Shown: positions 1 to 5,627 of the stretch, piece after piece
How the letters are laid out: the number at the start of each line of letters is the position of its first letter
Position numbering within the stretch: the stretch's first letter is position 1
From: an uncultured bacterium
GTDB lineage: Bacteria; Bacillota; Clostridia; Oscillospirales; Ruminococcaceae
Length of the DNA: 5,627 bases
Direction of reading: 5' to 3'
Assembly: GCA_934845495.1 (NCBI GenBank)
Contig: CAKWRB010000087.1
Span: 1-5,627 of the forward strand
Notes under the pieces: generated by a model
Databases searched by the model: none
What the model saw: only the letters and a program-made list of their open reading frames with translations
Told to the model about the DNA's origin: nothing
Translations under genes and position numbers: made by a program

Positions 1-982
1 TCTGTGTGCCGTCGGTGTTGGTGGTCTTGACACCAACTACGGTCTCGCCGTCCATAATGAGCTCGTCTGCCTTGGTGTTGAGCAAAACTTCTACCTCACC
101 AGCGTCGATGTGCTTCTGCAGCTCTGCCTTGAGCACCTTGTCGTAGGAAGAGCGGTCGCCCGACCAGACGCGGGGAGTGTTCAGGGGTTCGTACAGGGTG
201 GGCTGGCTGGGAGTGCGGTCCTTTACAGTGGCGCCCAGATCCTCAACGATCCAGTCTACACACTCGCCCGAGTGCTGGGCGTAGTACTTGCCCAGGCTCT
301 GGTTCCAGTAGTAGCTGTCTGCAGAAACGCCTTCCCGCTCCTGATAACCAGCGTTGAGGCGTACAAAGTCATCAAAGAACTTTTCGGGAGTATCATCGGT
401 GATGCCCGACTCGATCTGCATCTTGGTGCCGGTACCCGACAGAGTACCGCCGCCCATGGTGCCGCCCAGAGTGCCGGTCTTTTCCAGCAGCAGTACCTTG
501 GCACCGTTTTCAGCTGCAGTGATGGCAGAGGTCATACCAGCCATACCGCCGCCTACAACGATTACATCCGGTTCGGTCATGGTTGCAGTGGGAACCTTGG
601 CAACTTCGCCGCCCTTGGCCAGAACCAGAGCAGCCTCGGCTGCAGCCAGGATGCCTTCGCTGGAACGGGTGCAGCCTGCTACGGCTTCGATTCCCTCAAT
701 TCCCTGCTTTTCCACGATGGCAGCCGGGATCTGCTCCAGGGCCGGATCGCTGACGCCAGCGGTCTCGCTGTGCTCCAGCACCTCTGCCTTGGTGATCTTT
801 CCGCCCTCTACGGTGAGGGCCAGCTTGATGTTGCCGCCATAGCCTGCACCGGTGCCCTCGTAGGTACCATCGATCAGGCCGGTGTCGCTGGCGCCGGAAT
901 TGGAGCCGCCGCAGCCGGTGAACAGCATGGACACTGCCAGCATTCCTGCCAGCAGGGCAGTCAGCCGCTTGTTATGCTTCAT
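1..982 (-). CDS. Exported lipoprotein flavin reductase, fumarate/urocanate reductase type (FMN-binding plus FAD domains), 3' end outside window
   Basis: This is probably a surface-anchored flavoprotein that passes electrons to a small organic acceptor such as an enoate. The 327 visible residues start with a lipoprotein signal: basic MKHNKR, a hydrophobic core, then lipobox LFTGC with the lipidated Cys at 24. An FMN_bind domain follows at about 37-120, with the H-S-E-T signature at 71-74 and the flavinylation-type motif EAVAGCTRSS at 99-108. T105 is the expected site of covalent FMN attachment by ApbE. An FAD_binding_2 Rossmann fold starts near 138: GGGMAG at 144-149, acidic E167 ending the second strand, and a glycine-rich stretch at 173-186. 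Known relatives with this order (UrdA-like) have about 580-600 residues, so the substrate-binding and catalytic part is missing here and the substrate cannot be named. The ATG is chosen because AGGA lies 8 bases upstream and the signal peptide begins there. It is monocistronic on its 5' side. Valine codons favour GTA/GTT, unlike the neighbouring genes. Confidence 0.88.
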   Translation of the reverse strand, partial: MKHNKRLTALLAGMLAVSMLFTGCGGSNSGASDTGLIDGTYEGTGAGYGGNIKLALTVEGGKITKAEVLEHSETAGVSDPALEQIPAAIVEKQGIEGIEAVAGCTRSSEGILAAAEAALVLAKGGEVAKVPTATMTEPDVIVVGGGMAGMTSAITAAENGAKVLLLEKTGTLGGTMGGGTLSGTGTKMQIESGITDDTPEKFFDDFVRLNAGYQEREGVSADSYYWNQSLGKYYAQHSGECVDWIVEDLGATVKDRTPSQPTLYEPLNTPRVWSGDRSSYDKVLKAELQKHIDAGEVEVLLNTKADELIMDGETVVGVKTTNTDGTQ

Positions 983-1001
983 AATACTCTTCCTTTCATG
1001 C

Positions 1002-1029
1002 TATGGCTGTGAACAGCGTTCAGGCCATA
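1002..1029 (-). promoter_or_regulatory. Hairpin in the 5' leader of the flavoprotein gene
   Basis: In the RNA, TATGGC pairs with GCCATA and TGAAC with GTTCA. The two stem parts are separated by a small internal loop (one base against two) and capped by a 3-base loop, giving about 11 pairs. The hairpin ends about 7 bases before the AGGA ribosome-binding site (991-994). It has no T run, so it is not an intrinsic terminator. It could stabilise the mRNA, affect ribosome access, or be a DNA operator, since TGAAC-GCT-GTTCA is itself a dyad. The pairing is directly visible; any function is inferred. Confidence 0.45.
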
Positions 1030-1043
1030 TTTAGATTGTCTAT

Positions 1044-1071
1044 ATAGTATCACATTTTCAGATAGTGTCAA
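1044..1071 (-). promoter_or_regulatory. Sigma-A-type promoter of the flavoprotein gene
   Basis: A perfect -35 box TTGACA (complement of 1066-1071) is followed after 16 bases by TACTAT (complement of 1044-1049). A TG sits just upstream of the -10 as in extended -10 promoters (TGATACTAT). Transcription would begin near 1037, giving a leader of about 55 bases. An imperfect direct repeat (GACACTATCT and GATACTATAT, 18 bases apart) covers both boxes, and a dyad GATTGTC/GTCAATC (1034-1040 and 1067-1073) brackets the promoter. Either could be an operator. Confidence 0.65.
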
Positions 1072-1167
1072 TCATTTCACAATGCATTCATCGGTAAATA
1101 TAAAAAAACAAAACTTTTTTGTACAATTCAACAACAATTCTCCAAACTTTTCTCTGACAAATCCACC

Positions 1168-1205
1168 AAAAAATGGGACAGCTGACTTCCTCAGTTGTCC
1201 CATCG
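1168..1205 (-). terminator. Intrinsic terminator downstream of mreB
   Basis: Arms at 1173-1185 and 1191-1203 form a 13-base stem with one non-Watson-Crick position and a 5-base loop. Six A on the plus strand (1168-1173) give a U run directly after the stem in the minus-strand transcript. It begins 15 bases past the mreB stop codon and should end the mreB transcript. The plus-strand copy also has six T (1206-1211) and a G-U pair in place of the mismatch, so the element could work in both directions, although no plus-strand gene is seen to need it. Confidence 0.85.
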
Positions 1206-1217
1206 TTTTTTGGTCAA

Positions 1218-2225
1218 TCAGTGGGTATGGGTGGAGGGGGTCACAAAGCCGTCGTACAGCTCGTCCAGCTTGGAGAAGCTCAGCGCGGTGCCCACAGCGA
1301 CACATTCCACCGGATGCTCGGCCAGACGCACCTTGATCTTGGCATGCTGGCTGATGAGCTCGCCCAGGCCGTCGAGCATGGCGCCGCCGCCGGTCATGAT
1401 CAGGCCGTCCTCCCAGATGTCCGCCGAAAGTTCCGGCGGAGTGATCTCCAGGATCTGCTGTACCGAGGTGACGATCTGCATCACCTGCTCCATCAGCGCA
1501 TCGTAGACATCGCTGGTGCGGATCTCGAACTTCTCCGGCAGACCGGTGTGCAGGTTGCGGCCCTTGGCCTCCATCACCTTGTCCTCGGTATAAAAGACGC
1601 TGCCCACCTCGATCTTGATGCGTTCAGCCATCTTCTCCCCGATGAGAACATTCCGGTCCGCCCGGACGCAGCGCACAATGGCCTCGTCCAGCTTGCGGCC
1701 TGCCAGCTTGATGGACTTTTTGCACACAATGCCGTTGAGAGACAGCACTGCAATATCGGTAGTGCCGCCACCCATATCCAGGATAAAGCGTCCCCGGGGG
1801 ATCGAGAGATCCAGCCCGGCGCCCAGGGCAGCTGCCACCGGCTCCTCGATGAGGTAGACCTTCCGGGCACCGGCAGAGACTGCTGCGTTCACACAGGCAC
1901 GGCTCTCCACACCGGTGATGCCGGACGGCACACAGATGCACACACGGGGCTTGGAGAGGGTACTTTCGCTTGCCTTTTTGAGGAAGTGCCGGAGCATCTG
2001 CTCGGTCTGGTCAAAGTCAGAGATGACGCCGTCCTTGAGAGGGTAGAGCGCCCGGATGCGGTCGGGGGTGCGGCCGATCATCTTGAAGGCCTCCTCCCCC
2101 ACCTTGAGCACCTCACCGCTGGAGGCATCCACTGCCACCACCGAAGGCTCCTTGATGAGCAGCCCCTTGACGCTGTCATATACCAGTACTGTTGCGGTAC
2201 CAAGATCGATGCCGATATCTGCCAT
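1218..2225 (-). CDS. mreB: MreB/Mbl family actin-like rod-shape protein
   Basis: This is an actin-like ATPase that forms short membrane-bound filaments on the inner face of the cytoplasmic membrane and guides elongation-phase peptidoglycan synthesis. It has 335 residues, full length for the family. Visible motifs are phosphate-1 GIDLGTATV at 5-13, IEEPVAAALGAG at 126-137, phosphate-2 DMGGGTTDIAV at 150-160, GEKMAERIKIEVGS at 196-209 and the adenosine motif MTGGGAML at 278-284. The Asp in GGGTTD recalls Mbl more than MreB of Bacillus, so the exact paralogue is open. No mreC or mreD follows: the gene is closed by a terminator. The ATG at 2225 is supported by GGAGGA 10 bases upstream. It is the last gene after recD2 and comF but has its own promoter, and any transcript must pass a terminator-like hairpin in the leader. 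Identification as MreB/Mbl is firm; the choice between paralogues is not. Confidence 0.93.
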   Translation of the reverse strand: MADIGIDLGTATVLVYDSVKGLLIKEPSVVAVDASSGEVLKVGEEAFKMIGRTPDRIRALYPLKDGVISDFDQTEQMLRHFLKKASESTLSKPRVCICVPSGITGVESRACVNAAVSAGARKVYLIEEPVAAALGAGLDLSIPRGRFILDMGGGTTDIAVLSLNGIVCKKSIKLAGRKLDEAIVRCVRADRNVLIGEKMAERIKIEVGSVFYTEDKVMEAKGRNLHTGLPEKFEIRTSDVYDALMEQVMQIVTSVQQILEITPPELSADIWEDGLIMTGGGAMLDGLGELISQHAKIKVRLAEHPVECVAVGTALSFSKLDELYDGFVTPSTHTH

Positions 2226-2253
2226 AGTGCTTCATTCCTCCACTGTCTATCAC

Positions 2254-2278
2254 AAAAAGGCCGGGCTCCCGTCCGGCC
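2254..2278 (-). terminator. Terminator-like hairpin in the mreB leader (possible attenuator)
   Basis: In the minus-strand RNA, GGCCGG (complement of 2273-2278) pairs with CCGGCC (complement of 2259-2264) around an 8-base loop, and five U follow (2254-2258). It may end the recD2-comF transcript. However, it lies downstream of the putative mreB promoter and only 12 bases before the mreB ribosome-binding site, so mreB RNA must read through it. A perfect 12-base palindrome, GTCCGGCCGGAC (2271-2282), overlaps the left arm and allows alternative pairing. Confidence 0.65.
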
Positions 2279-2302
2279 GGACTCTGTTTTCTTACTCCGT
2301 TC

Positions 2303-2331
2303 AGTATACCTGCTTTTGAGCGCCGGGTCAA
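2303..2331 (-). promoter_or_regulatory. Sigma-A-type promoter of mreB
   Basis: TTGACC (complement of 2326-2331) and TATACT (complement of 2303-2308) are separated by exactly 17 bases, each matching consensus at five of six positions. Transcription would start near 2296, about 70 bases before the mreB ATG. The promoter lies entirely in the gap after comF. It would allow mreB expression independent of the recD2-comF unit, subject to the hairpin at 2254-2278. Confidence 0.72.
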
Positions 2332-2354
2332 GCTGGGAACTGCTGCCGCCCCTG

Positions 2355-3023
2355 TCAGTCCTCCGGGGTCACGGCGGCCGCCGCTGCGATCACCTGCCGG
2401 GCTCCCTGCCCCCGCAGCACCGAAACCGCCGCTGCCAGGCTGCTGCCAGTGGTGCAGATGTCGTCCACCAACAGCACCACCCTGCCCTGTGGGCTGCTCC
2501 GGCCCGGACGGATCACCCGGCGGGCATTTTCGCCGCGCTGCTCTCTGGAAAGGCTGTGCTGGTCGGTCAGTCCGCCATGATGCTCCAGGAGTTTGGCATC
2601 GAAGCGGCTGCCCAAGCGCGCTGCCACTGCCTTTGCCAGCAGTTCTGCATGGTTGAACCCCCGTCGGCGGAGTTTCTCCCTGGACATGGGCATACAGGTG
2701 ACCACCACCTCCGGGATCCCCGAATCGACAAGGGCCTGTGCCAGCTCCTCGGCCAGGAAGTCCACAGCCCGGCGGTCCGAGGCAGTTTTGAGCCGAAGGA
2801 GCAGGGCGCGGATGTCTCCGGTGTAGAGAAACGGTGTCACCAGCAATTCCAGCTCGGGGTGCAGCCGGCGGATCTCCGCCTCCTGGCTGCCGTCGCTGCG
2901 GACTTCCTCCAGATTGTTCCGGCAGGCGGGACAGAGCAGTTCTCCCGCCGAGTATTCCCCACACAGTACGCAGACCGGTGGATAAATCAGATCCAGCAGC
3001 CAGCCGGTGAGATCCCTGAGCAT
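2355..3023 (-). CDS. comF: ComF family competence protein (zinc finger plus phosphoribosyltransferase-like domain)
   Basis: ComF family proteins are needed for natural transformation and are thought to act in the cytoplasm on incoming single-stranded DNA. From this ATG the protein has 222 residues, normal for the family. An N-terminal four-cysteine zinc site has two CxxC pairs, at residues 18/21 and 31/34. A type I phosphoribosyltransferase fold follows, with RRGFNHAELLA near 120-130, the family motif DQHSLSREQR near 154-163, and the PRPP-loop motif VVLLVDDICTTG near 182-193. The ATG shares one base with the recD2 stop (TGATG), a sign of translational coupling. GGGAGG at 3034-3039 lies 10 bases upstream, inside the recD2 end. 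A GTG one codon earlier (3026) is an equally possible start and has the better 7-base spacing. Whether this organism is transformable cannot be told from the window. Confidence 0.92.
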   Translation of the reverse strand: MLRDLTGWLLDLIYPPVCVLCGEYSAGELLCPACRNNLEEVRSDGSQEAEIRRLHPELELLVTPFLYTGDIRALLLRLKTASDRRAVDFLAEELAQALVDSGIPEVVVTCMPMSREKLRRRGFNHAELLAKAVAARLGSRFDAKLLEHHGGLTDQHSLSREQRGENARRVIRPGRSSPQGRVVLLVDDICTTGSSLAAAVSVLRGQGARQVIAAAAAVTPED

Positions 3024-5239
3024 CACAGCACAGCCTCCCGCAGGAACTTGCCCAGATTGGTGTAGCGCAGGGTTTTGCGGTCGTTGTGAACCATCTCGGC
3101 CACCGCTGAGGCCTGTCCCACCAAAACCAGCAGCTTTTTGGCACGGGTCACGGCAGTATAGAGCAGGTTCCGGTAGAAGAGTTTGCTGCGGCTGCCGCTC
3201 ACCGGCATCACCACTGCATCAAACTCGCTGCCCTGGCTCTTGTGAACGGTAACGGCATAGGCCAGTTCCAGCTGATCGAGCATTTCAAAGGTGTACTCCG
3301 CCACTCGATCGTCGTAGCGCACATGCAGGCTTCGGCTGGGGCGGTCGATCATCTCGATGGTGCCGATGTCCCCGTTGTAGACACCAACCCCCTGCTCCCC
3401 ATCGTCCTTGGTGTAGACGATGTCGTAGTTGTTGCGGATCTGCATCACCTTGTCGCCCTCCCGGAACACGCCCGGCCCGAACTTCTGCTCGGTCTTGCTG
3501 CCGTCCTGGGGATTGAGCACCTCCTGGAGCTTCCGGCACAGTTCTGCCGTACCGCAGGCCCCCAGCCGGGTGGGCGAAATCACCTGGATGTCCCGCACTG
3601 GGGAATAGCCATAGCTGGCAGGAAGCCGCCGGGCACAGAGATCCACCACCGTCTGCAGCACCGACTCGGAGGAAGATTTCTGCAGGAAGAAGAAGTCGTT
3701 ATCCCGGACGGTGAGATCGGGCATCTCGCCGGCGACGATGGCATGGGCACTGGTGACGATGAGGCTTTCGGCTGCCTGCCGGAACACCTCGGTGAGGTGG
3801 ATCACCGGGATCACATCGCTGTCGATGAGGTCCCGCAGCACATTGCCCGGTCCCACCGACGGCAGCTGATCCGGGTCGCCCACCATGATGAGCTTGCTGC
3901 CCAATCGCAGTGCCTGCATCAGCGAGGCAAAGATCTCGATGTCCACCATGGACATCTCGTCCACGATCACCGCATCATGGGGCAGGGGATTGCGGCTGTT
4001 GCGCCGGAATTTCACCCGGCCGTTCTCCTCGCCGAAATCCACCTCCAGCAGCCGGTGAATGGTCTTGGCCTCCCGGCCGGTGAGCTCGGTCATCCGCTTG
4101 GCTGCCCGCCCGGTGGGGGCTGCCAGACCCACCTTGAGCCCCTCCTGCTCCAGCAAATCGATCATGCCGCACAGGGCGGTGGTCTTACCGGTACCGGGGC
4201 CGCCGGTGAGGATCACAACGCTCTGCCCCAGCGCCGCCTGAATGGCCTTGCGCTGCAGCGATGCATACTGGATCCCCAGCTTCTTTTCCAGGGCATCGAT
4301 TTCCCTGGAGTAGTTCCGGACCGCCTCCGGCGGCGGCTGGGATGCCAGAGCGGTCATCAGTCGGCCGGCACAGTAGGTTTCGGCCTCGTACATCTCCGGC
4401 AGGTAGAGGAACACCGTGCCCTCCACCGTATCCGAGATGATGTCCTCCCGCTCCGCCAGCAGAGTCAGGGGATCGTCCAGCTGCTCCGGCTCCGCCTCCA
4501 GCATCCGGGCGGATACCTTGATCAGCTTCTCATAGGGCAGGCAGCAGTGGCCGTTGCCGGTGTTGTGCCGCAGCACATACAGGATCCCTCCGCAGAGCCG
4601 CTCCGGGCTGTCCGGAGCAAAGCCGAGCTGCCGGGCGATCTCATCCGCCTTTTCAAAGGGGATGCCGATATCCCGGGCACAGAGGATGTAGGGGTCTTTT
4701 TCGATTTCTCCAGGGGCATAGGCGCCCCATTTTTTCCACACACGAATGGAGACTGCCGCATCGATGCCATACCGGGACAGGAACAGCATCACCGCCCGGA
4801 TGCCAAAGATCCGGGCGTATTCCTCGGCGATCTCCTCCGCCTTTTTAGGGGTGATGCCCCGGACTTCAGCCAGGCGCTGGGGCTCCTTTTCCATCACCGT
4901 GAGGGTGTCGTCCCCGAAGGCATCCACAATGCGGCGCGCCAAAGCAGGGCCGATCCCCCGGATCGCCCCACCGGCCAGGTATTTGAGGATTGCACCGGAG
5001 GTTGCCGGGATGGTGCGCTCGATCACCGCCGCCTTGAACTGGGTGCCATAGGTGGGGTGGCTCACATACCGTCCGGTCAGGCGCAGTTCCTCCCCTGGCT
5101 GGATGCCCAGGGCCTCCCCCACCACGGTGATCAGTGCCTCCCCGGCCGCCACCTCCATGACGGTGAAGCCGGTATCCTCGTTGTGAAAGACGATGTCCTC
5201 CACTGTTCCTTCCAGAACTTCTGCCTGCTGTCTGTCCAT
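3023..5239 (-). CDS. recD2: RecD2 (YrrC-like) ATP-dependent 5'-3' DNA helicase
   Basis: This is a superfamily 1B helicase that acts without RecB and RecC and is tied in other bacteria to DNA repair and replication-fork maintenance. It has 738 residues, within the usual range (about 715-800). The N-terminal 1-80 is an OB-like region, and helix-hairpin-helix segments follow at about 90-200 (for example IRGIGPALARRI and VRGITPKKAEEI). The helicase core shows Walker A GGPGTGKTT at 346-354, motif Ia AAPTGRAAKRM at 373-383, Walker B VDEMSMVD at 426-433, GDPDQLPSVGPGN at 454-466, EVFRQA at 484-489, an SH3-like insertion near 590-650, VTVHKSQGSEFD at 663-674 and LLYTAVTRAKKLL at 692-704. All helicase motifs look intact, so it should be active. 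The ATG has GGAG 8 bases upstream and its own promoter at 5278-5306. Its stop overlaps the comF start, so the two are co-translated. Confidence 0.96.
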   Translation of the reverse strand: MDRQQAEVLEGTVEDIVFHNEDTGFTVMEVAAGEALITVVGEALGIQPGEELRLTGRYVSHPTYGTQFKAAVIERTIPATSGAILKYLAGGAIRGIGPALARRIVDAFGDDTLTVMEKEPQRLAEVRGITPKKAEEIAEEYARIFGIRAVMLFLSRYGIDAAVSIRVWKKWGAYAPGEIEKDPYILCARDIGIPFEKADEIARQLGFAPDSPERLCGGILYVLRHNTGNGHCCLPYEKLIKVSARMLEAEPEQLDDPLTLLAEREDIISDTVEGTVFLYLPEMYEAETYCAGRLMTALASQPPPEAVRNYSREIDALEKKLGIQYASLQRKAIQAALGQSVVILTGGPGTGKTTALCGMIDLLEQEGLKVGLAAPTGRAAKRMTELTGREAKTIHRLLEVDFGEENGRVKFRRNSRNPLPHDAVIVDEMSMVDIEIFASLMQALRLGSKLIMVGDPDQLPSVGPGNVLRDLIDSDVIPVIHLTEVFRQAAESLIVTSAHAIVAGEMPDLTVRDNDFFFLQKSSSESVLQTVVDLCARRLPASYGYSPVRDIQVISPTRLGACGTAELCRKLQEVLNPQDGSKTEQKFGPGVFREGDKVMQIRNNYDIVYTKDDGEQGVGVYNGDIGTIEMIDRPSRSLHVRYDDRVAEYTFEMLDQLELAYAVTVHKSQGSEFDAVVMPVSGSRSKLFYRNLLYTAVTRAKKLLVLVGQASAVAEMVHNDRKTLRYTNLGKFLREAVL

Positions 5240-5275
5240 TCTTTCCGCTCCAAATGAAAAAATCTGTGGTAGTTC

Positions 5276-5578
5276 TTAGTATAATACACCGGCGCCGCTT
5301 TTGCAAACCTCGGGCGAAAACCGGATCCAGGGACGCTGACGCATGAACAGACGGCAGATCTCCGCAGCCTCTGGGTCGGGCAGGCAACCCACCAGCTCCA
5401 CACCACTGCAGTGCCCCAGCTGCACCTGCAGCTCCGCCTGCCACAGCTGGTATTCTATTTTCTCCCCCCGGACCGACAGCCGGAGGATCTCCCCATCTGG
5501 CATCCGGAACGCCCAGAAAATCACCCCTGCGAACACCAGTCCGCCCAACAGCCCACCGAACAGCAGCCACAAATTCAT
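5276..5578 (-). CDS. Small single-pass membrane protein of unknown function
   Basis: I do not recognise this 100-residue protein. Residues 3-24 form one hydrophobic, glycine-rich membrane segment beginning two residues from the start (LWLLFGGLLGGLVFAGVIFW). A basic/acidic soluble tail of about 75 residues follows, with four cysteines (57, 65, 75, 92) that show no zinc-finger spacing. With almost nothing before the segment and an Arg just after it, the tail is probably cytoplasmic (inference). It is taken as real because a strong ribosome-binding site, GGAGG, sits 8 bases before the ATG, the frame starts with a clear membrane segment, and it fills the space before recD2 in the same direction. 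Its stop codon overlaps the recD2 -10 box and lies 36 bases before the recD2 start. It could be a helper of the unseen gene to the right. No lipobox or signal-peptidase site is evident. Confidence 0.66.
   Translation of the reverse strand: MNLWLLFGGLLGGLVFAGVIFWAFRMPDGEILRLSVRGEKIEYQLWQAELQVQLGHCSGVELVGCLPDPEAAEICRLFMRQRPWIRFSPEVCKSGAGVLY
5278..5306 (-). promoter_or_regulatory. Sigma-A-type promoter of recD2-comF
   Basis: TATACT (complement of 5278-5283, five of six consensus matches) lies 17 bases after TTGCAA (complement of 5301-5306, four of six). It overlaps the last codons and stop of the small membrane-protein gene. The start site would be near 5271, giving a leader of about 30 bases. 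An 8-base palindrome, CGGCGCCG (5290-5297), sits in the spacer. No LexA-type box is visible, so SOS control is not suggested. Confidence 0.58.
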
Positions 5579-5627
5579 CTGCTCCCCCTCCCTGCATCAT
5601 CCTATGCTGGAGACCGCCATACGGAAC

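Noticed and set aside
110..1012. A 300-codon plus-strand frame opposite the flavoprotein
   Set aside because: The minus strand carries an uninterrupted lipoprotein, FMN and FAD domain order with a good ribosome-binding site. The plus frame has no support.
1010..1022. TGAAC-GCT-GTTCA as a LexA (SOS) box or a catabolite cre site
   Set aside because: The Gram-positive LexA box needs four bases between GAAC and GTTC and there are three here. The cre consensus also does not fit in length or core.
1085..1130. A second promoter (TTGTAC with TATATT, 18-base spacing) in the AT-rich gap
   Set aside because: The -35 match is only three of six in a tract of A and T runs where such hits are expected by chance. 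The downstream TTGACA promoter is much better.
1173..3065. A 630-codon open frame on the plus strand opposite mreB and comF
   Set aside because: It crosses the mreB terminator, mreB, the intergenic promoter and hairpin, and comF. The composition is shadow-like and no recognisable motif is present.
3242..5257. A 671-codon open frame on the plus strand opposite recD2
   Set aside because: The minus strand encodes a complete RecD2 with all helicase motifs. The plus-strand frame is rich in His, Gln, Leu and Gly, shows no domain, and is explained by GC-biased third positions leaving few stops.
4866..5600. A 244-codon minus-strand frame spanning the small gene and the start of recD2
   Set aside because: It is out of frame with both supported genes, crosses the recD2 promoter, and is a glycine- and arginine-rich shadow.
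5579..5627. The tail of a further minus-strand gene at the right edge
   Set aside because: Stops occur in two frames (TAG at 5602-5604 and TGA at 5597-5599), giving only about 7-9 codons of possible C-terminus. That is too little to support either.

Overview
This window is ordinary chromosomal DNA from a Gram-positive anaerobe. The base composition is GC-rich (roughly 60%), the Shine-Dalgarno sites are strong (GGAGG type), and the order recD2, comF, mreB resembles what I recall from Clostridia of the Oscillospiraceae/Ruminococcaceae kind (Faecalibacterium, Subdoligranulum and Flavonifractor relatives). The organism is inferred from composition and gene content only. Every supported gene lies on the minus strand, so the window reads right to left.

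Right to left: a small gene of unknown function for a single-pass membrane protein (5276-5578); recD2, a complete superfamily 1B DNA helicase (3023-5239), with its own sigma-A-like promoter overlapping the end of the small gene; comF, a zinc-finger phosphoribosyltransferase-like competence protein (2355-3023) whose ATG overlaps the recD2 stop as TGATG; a 129-base gap with a near-consensus promoter followed by a GC-rich hairpin and T run; mreB/mbl, an actin-like cell-shape protein (1218-2225); and a strong intrinsic terminator (1168-1205). After an AT-rich regulatory gap comes the first 327 codons of an exported flavoprotein reductase (1-982). It has a lipoprotein signal, an FMN-binding domain and an FAD-binding fumarate/urocanate reductase-type domain, and it runs off the left edge.

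recD2 and comF are translationally coupled and both concern DNA processing: helicase/repair and natural transformation. mreB has its own promoter but must be transcribed through a terminator-like hairpin in its leader. This is the most interesting regulatory feature here. The flavoprotein is a separate transcription unit, with its own promoter, different codon choice, and a likely role in extracellular anaerobic respiration. I found no mobile element, CRISPR array, tRNA, rRNA or clear undescribed system. The longest gap without a gene is about 235 bases (983-1217). The large plus-strand reading frames opposite recD2 and mreB are coding shadows.
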